Shown here piece after piece: positions 1 to 8,213 of a stretch of DNA of 14,626 nucleotides. Each line of letters opens with the position of its first letter. Positions within the stretch are counted from its first letter, which is position 1. The position numbers were made by a program, and so were the translations under genes. The stretch spans positions 1 through 14,626 of the forward strand of contig JAFGJF010000250.1 in NCBI GenBank assembly GCA_016929205.1, given 5' to 3'. The notes under the pieces were generated by a model. The model was not told the DNA's origin. It worked only from the letters and a program-made list of their open reading frames with translations, and did not search any database. The DNA comes from Anaerolineae bacterium (lineage in GTDB: Bacteria > Chloroflexota > Anaerolineae > JAFGEY01).

Positions 1-57
1 GATACCATCGTTGATGTGCTGGCGAGCAAAAAATGCGATATAGAGTTTGCCGCTCAT
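1..57 (-). CDS. 5' end of an unidentified leftward gene (partial)
   Basis: Only the first 19 codons are inside the window, reading MSGKLYIAFFARQHINDGI, and the gene continues beyond base 1. The ATG at 57-55 is chosen because a strong AGGAGG ribosome binding site lies about 8 bases upstream (around 65-70 on the plus strand as CCTCCT), and a perfect consensus promoter sits further up at 89-117. There is no recognisable motif or signal peptide in these 19 residues, so no function is proposed. It is divergent from the ABC transporter locus. Confidence 0.7.
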   Translation of the reverse strand, partial: MSGKLYIAFFARQHINDGI

Positions 58-88
58 GTCTGTTACCTCCTGTTTGAAATGCAGGCTC

Positions 89-117
89 ATTATAACCCCG
101 TTTCGTTCCCGTGTCAA
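89..117 (-). promoter_or_regulatory. Consensus sigma70-type promoter for the leftward partial gene
   Basis: On the minus strand TTGACA (117-112) and TATAAT (94-89) are separated by exactly 17 bases, a perfect match to the bacterial housekeeping consensus. The predicted start of transcription is near 82, about 25 bases before the ATG at 57, with AGGAGG in between. It lies back to back with the rightward promoter at 208-236; the ~90 bases between them hold a short dyad TTTCTGAAA (124-132) that could be an operator, but that is weak evidence. Confidence 0.75.
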
Positions 118-207
118 GCAAAATTTCTGAAATTCGAAACAAATTGTGCACTCGCACGGCCAATCAAACATAATGCGTAGAGGAATGATCCAAAAATCGT
201 ATCTTTC

Positions 208-236
208 TTGACAGCCCCTTTGTTTGAGACTATAAT
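208..236 (+). promoter_or_regulatory. Consensus sigma70-type promoter for the ABC transporter operon
   Basis: TTGACA at 208-213 and TATAAT at 231-236 are separated by exactly 17 bases. The predicted transcription start is near 243, giving a leader of about 200 bases before the ATG at 441. That is long for a simple leader and contains the hairpins described in the next entry plus a smaller stem GTTTGC/GCAAAC at 255-274. Confidence 0.8.
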
Positions 237-290
237 AGGTGCGTACAAGATAGGGTTTGCGCCCCGGGGCAAACATGTAAGTGAGCGATT

Positions 291-357
291 GGAGGAGGTC
301 AGCGGTGACCGGCAATCATCATTTTTGAGGGTTGTCACGCGCTGTTGGCCTTTTTTT
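291..357 (+). promoter_or_regulatory. Attenuator-like leader: short peptide, competing hairpins, T-tract
   Basis: Seen in sequence: CAGCGGTGAC (300-309) pairs with GTCACGCGCTG (334-344) with a single bulged G339, followed 6 bases later by seven Ts (351-357), a layout like an intrinsic terminator but 84 bases before the first gene. A smaller hairpin GGTCA/TGACC (297-301 with 306-310) uses the same left arm and would compete. A ribosome binding site GGAGGAGG (291-298) precedes a GTG (305) that opens a seven-codon frame M-T-G-N-H-H-F ending at TGA 326-328. A ribosome on this frame would melt the left arm of the terminator-like stem. Inference: translation-dependent attenuation of the transporter operon. 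Chance resemblance is possible. Confidence 0.4.
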
Positions 358-440
358 GTTTTACGGGAAAGGAGGCAAACTCGAAATACCCGGTTTCCGA
401 TCAGTTTGTACCTAACCTTTGAGTATCTTGAGGAGAAGAC

Positions 441-2900
441 ATGTTTAAAAAGAGTTTTTACCTGTTTGTGACCATTATCCTGATCATCTCGATGGTCGCC
501 TGCAACAAGACGGCAGCACCGACCCAGTCTCCTGCCACTGTAACACCCCAAGCCGCAGCACCCACCGCGACGCCCAAGGCTGAAGCACCTACGGCCACCC
601 CACAGCCGGCCGCACCGGCCCAGGATGTGGTCTACAAGGTCGGCACCAACGCCGAATATCCGCCCTTCGAGTCCGTCGACGCGGCAGGCAACATCGTCGG
701 CTTTGACCCCGATGTGATGAGCGTCATCGCCGAAAAAGCCGGTTTCAAGTTCGAATTCGTCAACACCCGCTGGGACGGCATTTTCGTCGCCCTCCAGTCC
801 GGCGAGTTTGACGCCGTGATTTCCGCCGCCACAATCACCGACGAACGCGCCCAGATCGTCGATTTCTCCGACCCGTACTTTAACGCCGGGCAGACGATCG
901 CCGTGCGCATCGCCGACAAGGACAAGATCAAAACGGTGGCCGACCTCGATGGACTCAAGGTTGGCGTGCAGTTGGGCACCACCGGCGACATCTGGCTGAC
1001 CGACAACACCAAGGCTCAAGTCGTCCGCTATGACGAGATCACCCTGGCCTTCCAGGCCCTCGCCAACAAAGATGTCGATGCTGTGTTCAACGACGGCCCC
1101 ACCTCTGCCGACATCATCCAGTCGAACCCCGAACTGGGTGCGACGTTGGTCGGCGATCCGATTACCGACGAGTTTTACGGCATCGCCGTCAACAAGGACA
1201 AGCCCGAACTGCTCAAGCTGATCAATGCCGGCCTGGCGGCGATCAAAGCCGACGGCACCTACGATGCGATCTATGAAAAATGGTTCGGGATGCCCGAAGT
1301 AACCGAGCCGGTTGCCCCATCCGGTGAGCCGAAATCGGTGACGATGACCTTCTTTGAGGAACCCGATTCGCTCAACGGGATGTACACGGGCATGTGGTTC
1401 GCTACACTGGCCATCGACCTGATCAACCCCGGCCTGTGGTATTTCGACGACAACCTGGAAGTTGCACTGGAAATGGCCGCCGAAATGCCCAGCAAGGCCA
1501 ACGGCCTGATCTCGGAAAATGGTCTGACCATCAAAATCCCCATCAATCCCAAGGCCACCTGGTCGGATGGCACGCCGGTCACGGCGCACGACTTTGTGTT
1601 TACCTATGAGATGATCGTTGAAGACAAAAACATCAACGTCAGCAGCACCTGGCCCTACGACACCTATGTCGCAGCCGTCACCGCCGAGGATGACAAGACG
1701 CTGGTGATCGAGTTCAGCGAGCCTTTTGCGCCATGGGCGAGCACGATGTTCGGGTTTGTCCTGCCCAAGCATATCCTCGAACCCGTATTTAAGGCCGAGG
1801 GCAGCATCGACAATGCCGAGTGGAACCGCAACCCCACCGTCGTCAACGGCGCGTTCACGCTCAAGGAATGGGAAGCGGGCAGCCATCTGATCTTTGAGGC
1901 CAACGCCAACTATTGGCGCGGGCGGCCCACGATCGACCAGATCAACATCCTGGTCGTTCCCGATGACGAGGCCCAAATGGCCGCAATCAAGACCGGCGAC
2001 ACCGACATCGGCATTTTCCTCTCCTACTCGGACATTCCAACTATTGAAGAATTGGACAATGCCAAGTACATCACGGTGCTCTCCGGCTATAACGAGAGCT
2101 GGTTCTTTAACCTGAACACCGACGAAACCGCCGCTGCCAACGGCCACGTCGCCCTGCAAGACGTGCGCGTGCGCCAGGCCATCGCCTACGCGGTTGATTT
2201 CCAGGCCATCTGCGACGAACTGCTTTACGGCGGCACCAATCCCCCGCTGACCAAGTGGGAAGAGACCGTCTACCAATACCCGGACGCCAACCCCTACGCC
2301 TACGACCCCGACATGGCCAAGTCGCTCCTGGATGAGGCCGGCTGGGTCGACAGCAACGGCGACGGCACCCGCGACAAAGACGGCGTCGAACTGGTGCTCC
2401 GCTACTCCACCACTGCCGGGCGCGAAATCCGCGAACAGACCCAGGTTGTGGCGCAGCAATACCTGACTGATATCGGCATCGGCATCGAAATCCTCAACTA
2501 TTCGTCGGATATCCTGTGGAACAGCTTTGGCGAGGGTGGCCCGATCGCCCTCGGCCAGTTTGACATCGCCCAATGGTCGGATCGCTCCAACTTTCCCGAC
2601 CCCAGTGAGTCGCAGTGGCTGTGCTCCGAGATTCCCTCGGACGAGTCGCCCGATGGCGGCAACTGGTACGGCATCTGCGACGAAGAACTGGACTCGCTTG
2701 TTCGCGGCCAGGAAACCGAAGCAGACCTGGAGACACGCATCAAGCTCTTCCACGACATCGGCAAGGTTATCAACGAAAAGGTGTACTGGATCGGCGTCTG
2801 GCACGACAACGACGTGTGGACGCTCAGCAACCGTCTGGTGAATGCCAAAATCTCAGGCGCGGACCCCTTCTGGAACGCCTTTGAGTGGGATGTCAAGTAA
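441..2900 (+). CDS. Fused substrate-binding lipoprotein: amino-acid-type (family 3) plus peptide-type (family 5)
   Basis: An 819-residue extracytoplasmic solute receptor for ABC importers. Residues 1-20 are a lipoprotein signal with lipobox MVAC and lipidated Cys21, then an Ala/Thr/Pro-rich tether to about residue 62. Residues 63-283 form a family-3 binding protein: YPPF (73-76), the signature TITDERAQIVDFSDPYF (131-147) with Arg136 in the place that holds a ligand carboxylate, and Asp218 in the usual amino-group position, so an amino acid is the expected ligand. After a ~14-residue linker, residues 298-819 form a family-5 (DppA/OppA-like) domain: KATWSDGTPVTAHDFVFTYE (371-390), VRQAIAYAVD (577-586), and an Asp-rich loop DSNGDGTRD (637-645). 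Each part is full length, where these are normally two separate proteins. The ATG has GAGGAG about 5 bases upstream. It is the first gene of the operon, with its own promoter and a stem-loop after the stop. The reading frame is intact, so an assembly joint is unlikely. Confidence 0.93.
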   Translation: MFKKSFYLFVTIILIISMVACNKTAAPTQSPATVTPQAAAPTATPKAEAPTATPQPAAPAQDVVYKVGTNAEYPPFESVDAAGNIVGFDPDVMSVIAEKAGFKFEFVNTRWDGIFVALQSGEFDAVISAATITDERAQIVDFSDPYFNAGQTIAVRIADKDKIKTVADLDGLKVGVQLGTTGDIWLTDNTKAQVVRYDEITLAFQALANKDVDAVFNDGPTSADIIQSNPELGATLVGDPITDEFYGIAVNKDKPELLKLINAGLAAIKADGTYDAIYEKWFGMPEVTEPVAPSGEPKSVTMTFFEEPDSLNGMYTGMWFATLAIDLINPGLWYFDDNLEVALEMAAEMPSKANGLISENGLTIKIPINPKATWSDGTPVTAHDFVFTYEMIVEDKNINVSSTWPYDTYVAAVTAEDDKTLVIEFSEPFAPWASTMFGFVLPKHILEPVFKAEGSIDNAEWNRNPTVVNGAFTLKEWEAGSHLIFEANANYWRGRPTIDQINILVVPDDEAQMAAIKTGDTDIGIFLSYSDIPTIEELDNAKYITVLSGYNESWFFNLNTDETAAANGHVALQDVRVRQAIAYAVDFQAICDELLYGGTNPPLTKWEETVYQYPDANPYAYDPDMAKSLLDEAGWVDSNGDGTRDKDGVELVLRYSTTAGREIREQTQVVAQQYLTDIGIGIEILNYSSDILWNSFGEGGPIALGQFDIAQWSDRSNFPDPSESQWLCSEIPSDESPDGGNWYGICDEELDSLVRGQETEADLETRIKLFHDIGKVINEKVYWIGVWHDNDVWTLSNRLVNAKISGADPFWNAFEWDVK

Positions 2901-2921
2901 TCCTCTGAGTCGTTGATTCAT

Positions 2922-2955
2922 GGAGAGGAGGCGCAGTGTGTCCTCCTCTCCTTTT
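2922..2955 (+). terminator. Stem-loop between the binding-protein gene and the permease genes
   Basis: GGAGAGGAGG (2922-2931) and CCTCCTCTCC (2942-2951) form a perfect 10-bp stem with a 10-base loop, followed by TTTTA. It sits 21 bases after the stop of the binding-protein gene and 26 bases before the next ATG. Known practice in ABC operons (for example malE-malF) is that such an element stabilises the upstream message and lets only part of transcription continue, giving more binding protein than permease. The T-run is short, so partial termination is more likely than full. Confidence 0.65.
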
Positions 2956-2981
2956 ATTCGTTCATCCTTACGGAGAGACGT

Positions 2982-4013
2982 ATGACCCGTTATATCATCC
3001 GCCGTCTTCTCCAGGCCATCCCGCTGCTCTTTTTGATCAGCCTGATCCTCTTTATCCTGGCCAACGAAATGGGCGATCCGATCGCCTCTTTTGGCGGGCG
3101 ACAGCGCGTGCGCGCATCAGACCGGGAGCGGCTCACTCGCCAGTTGGGGTTGGACAAACCGATCATCGTCCAGTATGCGGTCTGGCTGGTCGGCAACGAC
3201 TGGATGGACATCGATCTGGATGGCGATGATCTTCCTGACGTCAAGGGCACGCGCCGGGGCATCCTGCGCGGCGACCTGGGCACCTCGTTCATGGAAAAGC
3301 GCCCGGTCGGCGAATTGATCGGGGAGCGCCTGCCCAACACACTGCTGCTGATGATCACCTCCGAAATCGTGATCGTCAGTCTGTCGCTGCTCATCGGCAT
3401 TTTTTCGGCGCTCAAACAATACTCGTTTATCGATAACGTGATCACGGCGCTGTCTTTCGTCGGTTACTCGATGCCTATTTTCTGGACGGCGCTGATGATG
3501 ATGTTCATTTTTGCCGTCAAGTTCAAACAGTGGGGACTGCCTTATCTGCCCACCGTCGGCAAATATGACCTGACCGTCGGGCCAACGTTCTGGCAGGTGG
3601 CCTGGCACATGGTCTTACCCGTCGCCAGCATCTCGATCATCAGCGTTGCCGGGTACACGCGCTTTATCCGCTCCAGCATGCTCGATGTGATCCACGAAGA
3701 CTATATCCGCACGGCGCGGGCCAAAGGACTGAGCGAATGGCTGATCCTGGCTCGCCACGCGTTCAAGAACGCAGCCCTGCCGCTGGTGACGATCATCGGG
3801 CTGGACATTCCCTTTTTGCTCGGCGGCGCGGTGGTGACGGAGAGCATCTTTGCCTGGCCGGGGATGGGGCGGCTGTACTGGAATGCTGCGCAAGACACCG
3901 ACATTCCCGTGTTGATGGGCGTGTTGATGATGATCTCGATCGCCGTGATCCTCTTTCAACTGCTCACCGACATCGCCTATACCTATCTCGATCCGCGCAT
4001 CCGTTACGAGTGA
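2982..4013 (+). CDS. DppB/OppB-family peptide-type ABC transporter permease
   Basis: A 343-residue inner-membrane permease of the dipeptide/oligopeptide/nickel importer family. It begins MTRYIIRRLLQAIPLLFLIS, the standard DppB start with the first helix at about 8-28. It has GDLGTSF (98-103 region) before the second helix, the coupling (EAA) loop at about 234-270 (HEDYIRTARAKGLS ... ALPL), and TESIFAWPGMGRL (286-298). The ATG at 2982 is preferred over an upstream TTG at 2913 because the family start is here, GGAGAG lies about 8 bases upstream, and the longer version would run through the stem-loop. Residues 74-92 carry an Asp-rich insert DIDLDGDDLPD between helix 1 and GDLGTS that resembles a calcium loop. 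It would normally pair with DppC and the ATPases DppD/DppF; DppC follows but no DppD/F does. Confidence 0.93.
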   Translation: MTRYIIRRLLQAIPLLFLISLILFILANEMGDPIASFGGRQRVRASDRERLTRQLGLDKPIIVQYAVWLVGNDWMDIDLDGDDLPDVKGTRRGILRGDLGTSFMEKRPVGELIGERLPNTLLLMITSEIVIVSLSLLIGIFSALKQYSFIDNVITALSFVGYSMPIFWTALMMMFIFAVKFKQWGLPYLPTVGKYDLTVGPTFWQVAWHMVLPVASISIISVAGYTRFIRSSMLDVIHEDYIRTARAKGLSEWLILARHAFKNAALPLVTIIGLDIPFLLGGAVVTESIFAWPGMGRLYWNAAQDTDIPVLMGVLMMISIAVILFQLLTDIAYTYLDPRIRYE

Positions 4014-4022
4014 GGTGGCTTG

Positions 4023-4964
4023 ATGGCTGAAGCAAAAAATCTTTCTCTCGAAACCCCCTCACCTCACGTCCGCCCGCCGCAGTCGCCGCTTCAATTGGCC
4101 TGGCAGCGCTTTCGCCACCACAAGATGGCGCTGGTCGGGGCGGGACTGCTGTTGTTGATCGTGCTGTATGTGACTGTCGGCGCACTCTTTTTCAGCGAAC
4201 AATTTGCCAACCGCAACGATATGAAAGCCCGGCTCCAGCCGCCCAGTCTGGCACATCCCTTTGGCACCGACGGCACCGGGCGCGACATCCTGGCGCGCAC
4301 CGTGTACGGCGGGCAGATTTCGATCATCATCGGCATGCTGGCCGTCATCGTGTCGGTGACGATGGGCGTGGTCGTTGGTGCACTGTCCGGGTTTTACGGT
4401 GGCATTGTCGATGCCATCCTGATGCGACTGACCGAAGCGATGTTTACCATCCCGCAGTTATTCCTGTTGATCATCCTCGGCAAAATGCTGGCCGGCAAAA
4501 TCCCCAAGTTCACCTTTCTGGGGCGCTCGTTCAGCGGCAGTGTGGTGGTGATCATTGGCGTGATCGGTTTGACCAGTTGGATGGGCCTGTCGCGCATCGT
4601 GCGCGCCAATTACCTGGCGCTCAAGGAGCGCGAGTTCATCACCGCCGCGCGCTGCATCGGCACACCCAACCTGTACATTATGTTCCGGCACATCCTGCCC
4701 AACACCATCGCCCCCATCGTCGTCTCGGCCACCCTGGGCGTGGCTTCGGCGATTCTGTCCGAAGCGTACATCAGTTTCTTGGGGTTGGGCGTCCAGGCGC
4801 CCACGCCGACCTGGGGCAATATGCTCGAGCAGGCCTACCACCACCTGGAGTCGGAGCCGTGGATGTGGTTTTTTCCGGGCACGCTGATTCTGCTGACCAC
4901 ACTGGCAATCAACTTTTTGGGCGACGGCCTGCGCGACGCGCTCGATCCGAGATCGCTTCGCTAG
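4023..4964 (+). CDS. DppC/OppC-family peptide-type ABC transporter permease
   Basis: A 313-residue membrane permease, partner of the DppB-like protein just upstream (9 bases between stop and start). The ATG at 4023 has GAGGTGG as ribosome binding site; a TTG one codon earlier is less likely. The N-terminal cytoplasmic tail is followed by a first helix at about 36-57 and the family motif HPFGTDGTGRDILARTVYGG (78-97). The coupling loop is at about 197-232 (LALKEREFITAARCIG ... ILPN). The C-terminal signature SFLGLGVQAPTPTWGNML (251-268) and NFLGDGLRDALDPR (297-310) are typical of DppC. It probably forms a heterodimeric channel with DppB. Which ATPase powers it is not evident, since the only one in the operon is of the amino-acid type. 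Confidence 0.93.
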   Translation: MAEAKNLSLETPSPHVRPPQSPLQLAWQRFRHHKMALVGAGLLLLIVLYVTVGALFFSEQFANRNDMKARLQPPSLAHPFGTDGTGRDILARTVYGGQISIIIGMLAVIVSVTMGVVVGALSGFYGGIVDAILMRLTEAMFTIPQLFLLIILGKMLAGKIPKFTFLGRSFSGSVVVIIGVIGLTSWMGLSRIVRANYLALKEREFITAARCIGTPNLYIMFRHILPNTIAPIVVSATLGVASAILSEAYISFLGLGVQAPTPTWGNMLEQAYHHLESEPWMWFFPGTLILLTTLAINFLGDGLRDALDPRSLR

Positions 4965-4982
4965 AAAATCTCTTGCACATAG

Positions 4983-5002
4983 CCGCGCTTTCCATAGCGC
5001 GG
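4983..5002 (+). other. Small stem-loop between the DppC-like gene and the amino-acid permease gene
   Basis: CCGCGCT (4983-4989) pairs with AGCGCGG (4996-5002) around a 6-base loop. No T-run follows, so it is not a standard terminator. It occupies the only sizeable gap (87 bases) within the permease/ATPase part of the operon and might mark a processing point or the joint between the peptide-type and amino-acid-type halves. No clear promoter is visible in the gap. Confidence 0.4.
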
Positions 5003-5051
5003 TATCGAATGTACCCGGTAGAGGAAACCGCACCTACGTTAAAGGATATTT

Positions 5052-6413
5052 ATGTCAGATCAACCCATTCAACCCCGGCGCGCCGCCACCGAGTCGATCT
5101 ACCGGCTGCTCAACCGCATCCCCTGGTGGGGAGTGATTGTCGCCATCGTTGGCATTGTGATTGGCTTTGGCGTGCTCAGCAACGTCAAATACCTGGACGC
5201 AATCTATTTCCTGTTCGACCTGCCCTGGGACCGCGAACTGCTGGCCGAAATCCAGGTCGAAGGCGAGACCTGGAGCTTTACGCCCGATGTCAAGGTGCCG
5301 CTCAAACCGGGCACATACACTATTTTTGCCGAGTACAACCGGGCCACGGCCAGGGCCAGAGAAGAGATCGTTTTGCTCGCCGAACCGCACGCCGACGCAG
5401 CCCCGGGCGATACCCTGGTCAAGGATGAGCCGGTTTCGCTGGTCAAATGGCATCTGATCCCCAAGCAAGACCTGACCCTGCCGCAAAACTGGGCCTACGT
5501 GCAAAGCGAGGATGGCCGCGCCGGCTGGACGCTCGACCGAAACCTGAGCAAGCCCGACCTCAAACCGGCCGGCAAAAGCGACCGCTACCGGATCGAGGTG
5601 CCCGAGGGCGCAACGCCGGGCGACGCCACACCGATCGCCGCGCCGCCGGAACAGATGATGACCGTCCAGACCAGCACGCCGACGCTGCAGGGCCTGGTCG
5701 AGACGGGCGCGTATGTGCGCATCTATGACCGCTATGACCTGGGCGAAACGCTCAGGCGCATCTGGCGGGCCGGCGGAGTGATGATGACCCTGCGCGCCAC
5801 GGTGTTCGGTTTTGGGCTGGCCCTGATCCTGGGCCTGATCGCCGGGCTGATGCTGGTTTCCAACAATGTCATTCTGCTGGCCATTTCCAAGCTCTACGTT
5901 GAGGTCATTCGCGGCATCCCCCTGCTGGTGATCATTCTCTATGCCGGGTTTGTGCTCGCGCCCTGGTTGCGCGACGCGACCGGCGGCAAGATCGACCTGG
6001 GTGGGTTTCCCGGCGCGGTGATCGGCCTGGGCTTTGGCTACGGCGCGTACCTGGCCGAAGTGTTCCGCGCCGGCATCGAGTCGATCCACTATGGGCAGAT
6101 GGAAGCGGCGCGCTCGCTGGGCATGACCTATTTCCAGGCTATGCGGCACATCGTCCTGCCACAGGCAATCCGCGTCGTCTTGCCGCCGCTGGGCAACGAC
6201 TTTATCGCCATGCTCAAGGACTCGTCGCTGATCTCGGTCGTCGCCCTGCCCGAAATCTTGCAGCAGGGCCGGCTGTGGGTCTCGCGCACCTTTCGCGCCT
6301 TTGAGGGCTATAACACGGTGGCCTTGTTTTACCTGGTGATGACGCTGCTCCTGTCGCTGCTGGTGCGCATGATCGAGCGCAAAACAAAACTGCCGGGACG
6401 GTCAGAGGAATAA
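5052..6413 (+). CDS. HisM/GlnP-family amino-acid ABC permease with a large extracytoplasmic N-terminal insert
   Basis: A 453-residue protein, about twice the usual ~220 for polar amino acid permeases. The family core is residues ~238-440: first core helix at about 246-268 ([20 protein letters not shown]), [19 protein letters not shown] (282-300), and the coupling loop at about 348-390 ([20 protein letters not shown] ... [20 protein letters not shown]). Added in front are a basic N-terminus, one membrane helix at about 26-44, and ~190 residues predicted outside the membrane. Within these, [15 protein letters not shown] (146-160) resembles the core of a bacterial SH3 domain. The positive N-terminus puts the insert outside. 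The ATG has AAAGGA about 6 bases upstream. The ATPase gene follows after 2 bases, so this permease and ATPase are the matched amino-acid pair; the insert may dock the tethered fused receptor (inference). Confidence 0.9.
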   Translation: MSDQPIQPRRAATESIYRLLNRIPWWGVIVAIVGIVIGFGVLSNVKYLDAIYFLFDLPWDRELLAEIQVEGETWSFTPDVKVPLKPGTYTIFAEYNRATARAREEIVLLAEPHADAAPGDTLVKDEPVSLVKWHLIPKQDLTLPQNWAYVQSEDGRAGWTLDRNLSKPDLKPAGKSDRYRIEVPEGATPGDATPIAAPPEQMMTVQTSTPTLQGLVETGAYVRIYDRYDLGETLRRIWRAGGVMMTLRATVFGFGLALILGLIAGLMLVSNNVILLAISKLYVEVIRGIPLLVIILYAGFVLAPWLRDATGGKIDLGGFPGAVIGLGFGYGAYLAEVFRAGIESIHYGQMEAARSLGMTYFQAMRHIVLPQAIRVVLPPLGNDFIAMLKDSSLISVVALPEILQQGRLWVSRTFRAFEGYNTVALFYLVMTLLLSLLVRMIERKTKLPGRSEE

Positions 6414-6415
6414 AT

Positions 6416-7153
<738 letters not shown>

Positions 7154-7162
<9 letters not shown>

Positions 7163-7182
7163 CTTGTGCTTTGACGTAGAAT
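7154..7182 (+). promoter_or_regulatory. Weak candidate promoter for the sppA-like gene
   Basis: TTGCAT (7154-7159) and TAGAAT (7177-7182) are spaced by 17 bases at the end of the ATPase gene. The -10 is 5/6 and the -35 only 3/6, so this is much weaker than the other promoters in the window. It would place the palindromic repeat at 7205-7237 in the leader. Confidence 0.3.
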
Positions 7183-7204
7183 ATACGGGACGCAGATTGT
7201 GTTT

Positions 7205-7237
7205 AGAAACCCGGTTTTTGACAAAAACCGGGTTTCT
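7205..7237. repeat. 15-bp perfect inverted repeat (dispersed palindrome, possible terminator)
   Basis: AGAAACCCGGTTTTT (7205-7219) and AAAAACCGGGTTTCT (7223-7237) are exact reverse complements around a 3-base loop GAC. It lies in the 103-base gap after the ATPase gene. A strong hairpin would form in RNA of either strand and could end the transporter transcript, although the bases after it (TTGCTATTTCTTTG) are only moderately T-rich. AGAAACC/GGTTTCT palindromes of this kind are known as highly iterated dispersed elements in some bacterial genomes. A partial match, ACCCGGTTTCC, occurs at 388-398. Confidence 0.7.
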
Positions 7238-7265
7238 TGCTATTTCTTTGCAAGGAGTGCTAGCC

Positions 7266-8213
7266 ATGGCAACAAAAACTTTGAATCCCCAACCACGCAA
7301 GCGCCGGGTCTGGCCGTGGTTGGTCGGCCTGGGCGTGCTGCTGTGGGCTGTGGTCAGTGTCGGTTCGTGCGCGATGGCCGGATTTGCCGCTATGCTCACC
7401 GCCAATGGGCGGCAGGCTTCTTGGGGCTGGGGCGACGCCGTCGGCATGATCTATGTCGAGGGGACAATTGGAGCGACAGGCGGCGTGAACGCCGCAGAGG
7501 TGATCGATTTTATCCACCAGGCCGAGGACAACCCGAGTATCAAGGCCATCGTGGTCTATATCAACAGCCCCGGCGGCTCGCCGGTGCCCTCGGCCGAGAT
7601 GTATCGCGCCCTGCGTGAGGCCACCAAGCCGGTCGTCGCGGTGATGGGCGACGTGGCCGCGTCGGGCGGGTATTACATCGCTGCCGGAGCAGACAAAATT
7701 CTGGCCCACCCGGCAACGATCACCGGCTCGATCGGCGTGTACGGGCAGTTGATCAACGCCGCCAAGTTGTTCGAAAAACTGGGCGTGGAAGGGATCATCA
7801 TCCGCAGCGGCGACTCGAAAGCGGTCGGCAACTGGTTCGAGCGCCCCACCGGCGAGCAGCTTGCCATCGAGCAGGCGATGGTCGACGAGATGCACGCGAT
7901 GTTTGTGCGCGACGTGGCTGAAGGGCGCGGGATGAGCGAGGATAAAGTGTGGCCGCTGGCCGACGGCCGGGCTTTCACCGGCCAGCAGGCGCTTGACCTG
8001 GGGTTGATCGACGCGCTGGGCAACTTGGACGACGCCATCGCCGAGGCCGCAACGTTGGGCAGCATCGATGGAGAACCGCAAATCATCGAATACTACCGCC
8101 AACCATCGATGCTTGAACTGTGGCTGGCCTCCAGGCAGCAATCCGACCCGCTGCTTGAGCAATGGCTAGACCATCAACTGACCCTGCCGCAAATGCTGTA
8201 TCTGGGGCAGTAG
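7266..8213 (+). CDS. sppA: Signal peptide peptidase SppA, short form (peptidase S49)
   Basis: A 315-residue membrane-bound serine protease that degrades cleaved signal peptides. A basic N-terminus and one helix at about 17-44 anchor it; the catalytic domain is outside. Ser133 in AASGGYYIAAGADKI and Lys185 in SGDSKAVGN are the Ser/Lys dyad; their 52-residue spacing equals that of the Bacillus subtilis short SppA. INSPGGSP (100-107) and TGSIGVYG (153-160) are further family motifs. The ATG at 7266 has AAGGAG ten bases upstream; a longer frame from 7164 would translate the palindromic repeat and is rejected. The gene is monocistronic between the transporter operon and a convergent reductase remnant, whose frame overlaps its last 48 bases. 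Confidence 0.93.
   Translation: MATKTLNPQPRKRRVWPWLVGLGVLLWAVVSVGSCAMAGFAAMLTANGRQASWGWGDAVGMIYVEGTIGATGGVNAAEVIDFIHQAEDNPSIKAIVVYINSPGGSPVPSAEMYRALREATKPVVAVMGDVAASGGYYIAAGADKILAHPATITGSIGVYGQLINAAKLFEKLGVEGIIIRSGDSKAVGNWFERPTGEQLAIEQAMVDEMHAMFVRDVAEGRGMSEDKVWPLADGRAFTGQQALDLGLIDALGNLDDAIAEAATLGSIDGEPQIIEYYRQPSMLELWLASRQQSDPLLEQWLDHQLTLPQMLYLGQ

Noticed and set aside
208..471. 87-codon frame overlapping the transporter promoter and leader
   Set aside because: It starts at the -35 box itself (TTG of TTGACA), so the RNA could not contain its start, and it has no ribosome binding site.
114..2804. 896-codon open frame on the minus strand opposite the fused receptor gene
   Set aside because: It is an antisense shadow of a GC-rich gene: low-complexity Gly/Val/Asp-rich product, no ribosome binding site, runs through the promoter region, no family motif.
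7164..7265. N-terminal extension of the SppA-like protein from an upstream start
   Set aside because: It would translate through the 15-bp palindromic repeat, and the ATG at 7266 has AAGGAG upstream and gives a normal membrane anchor.
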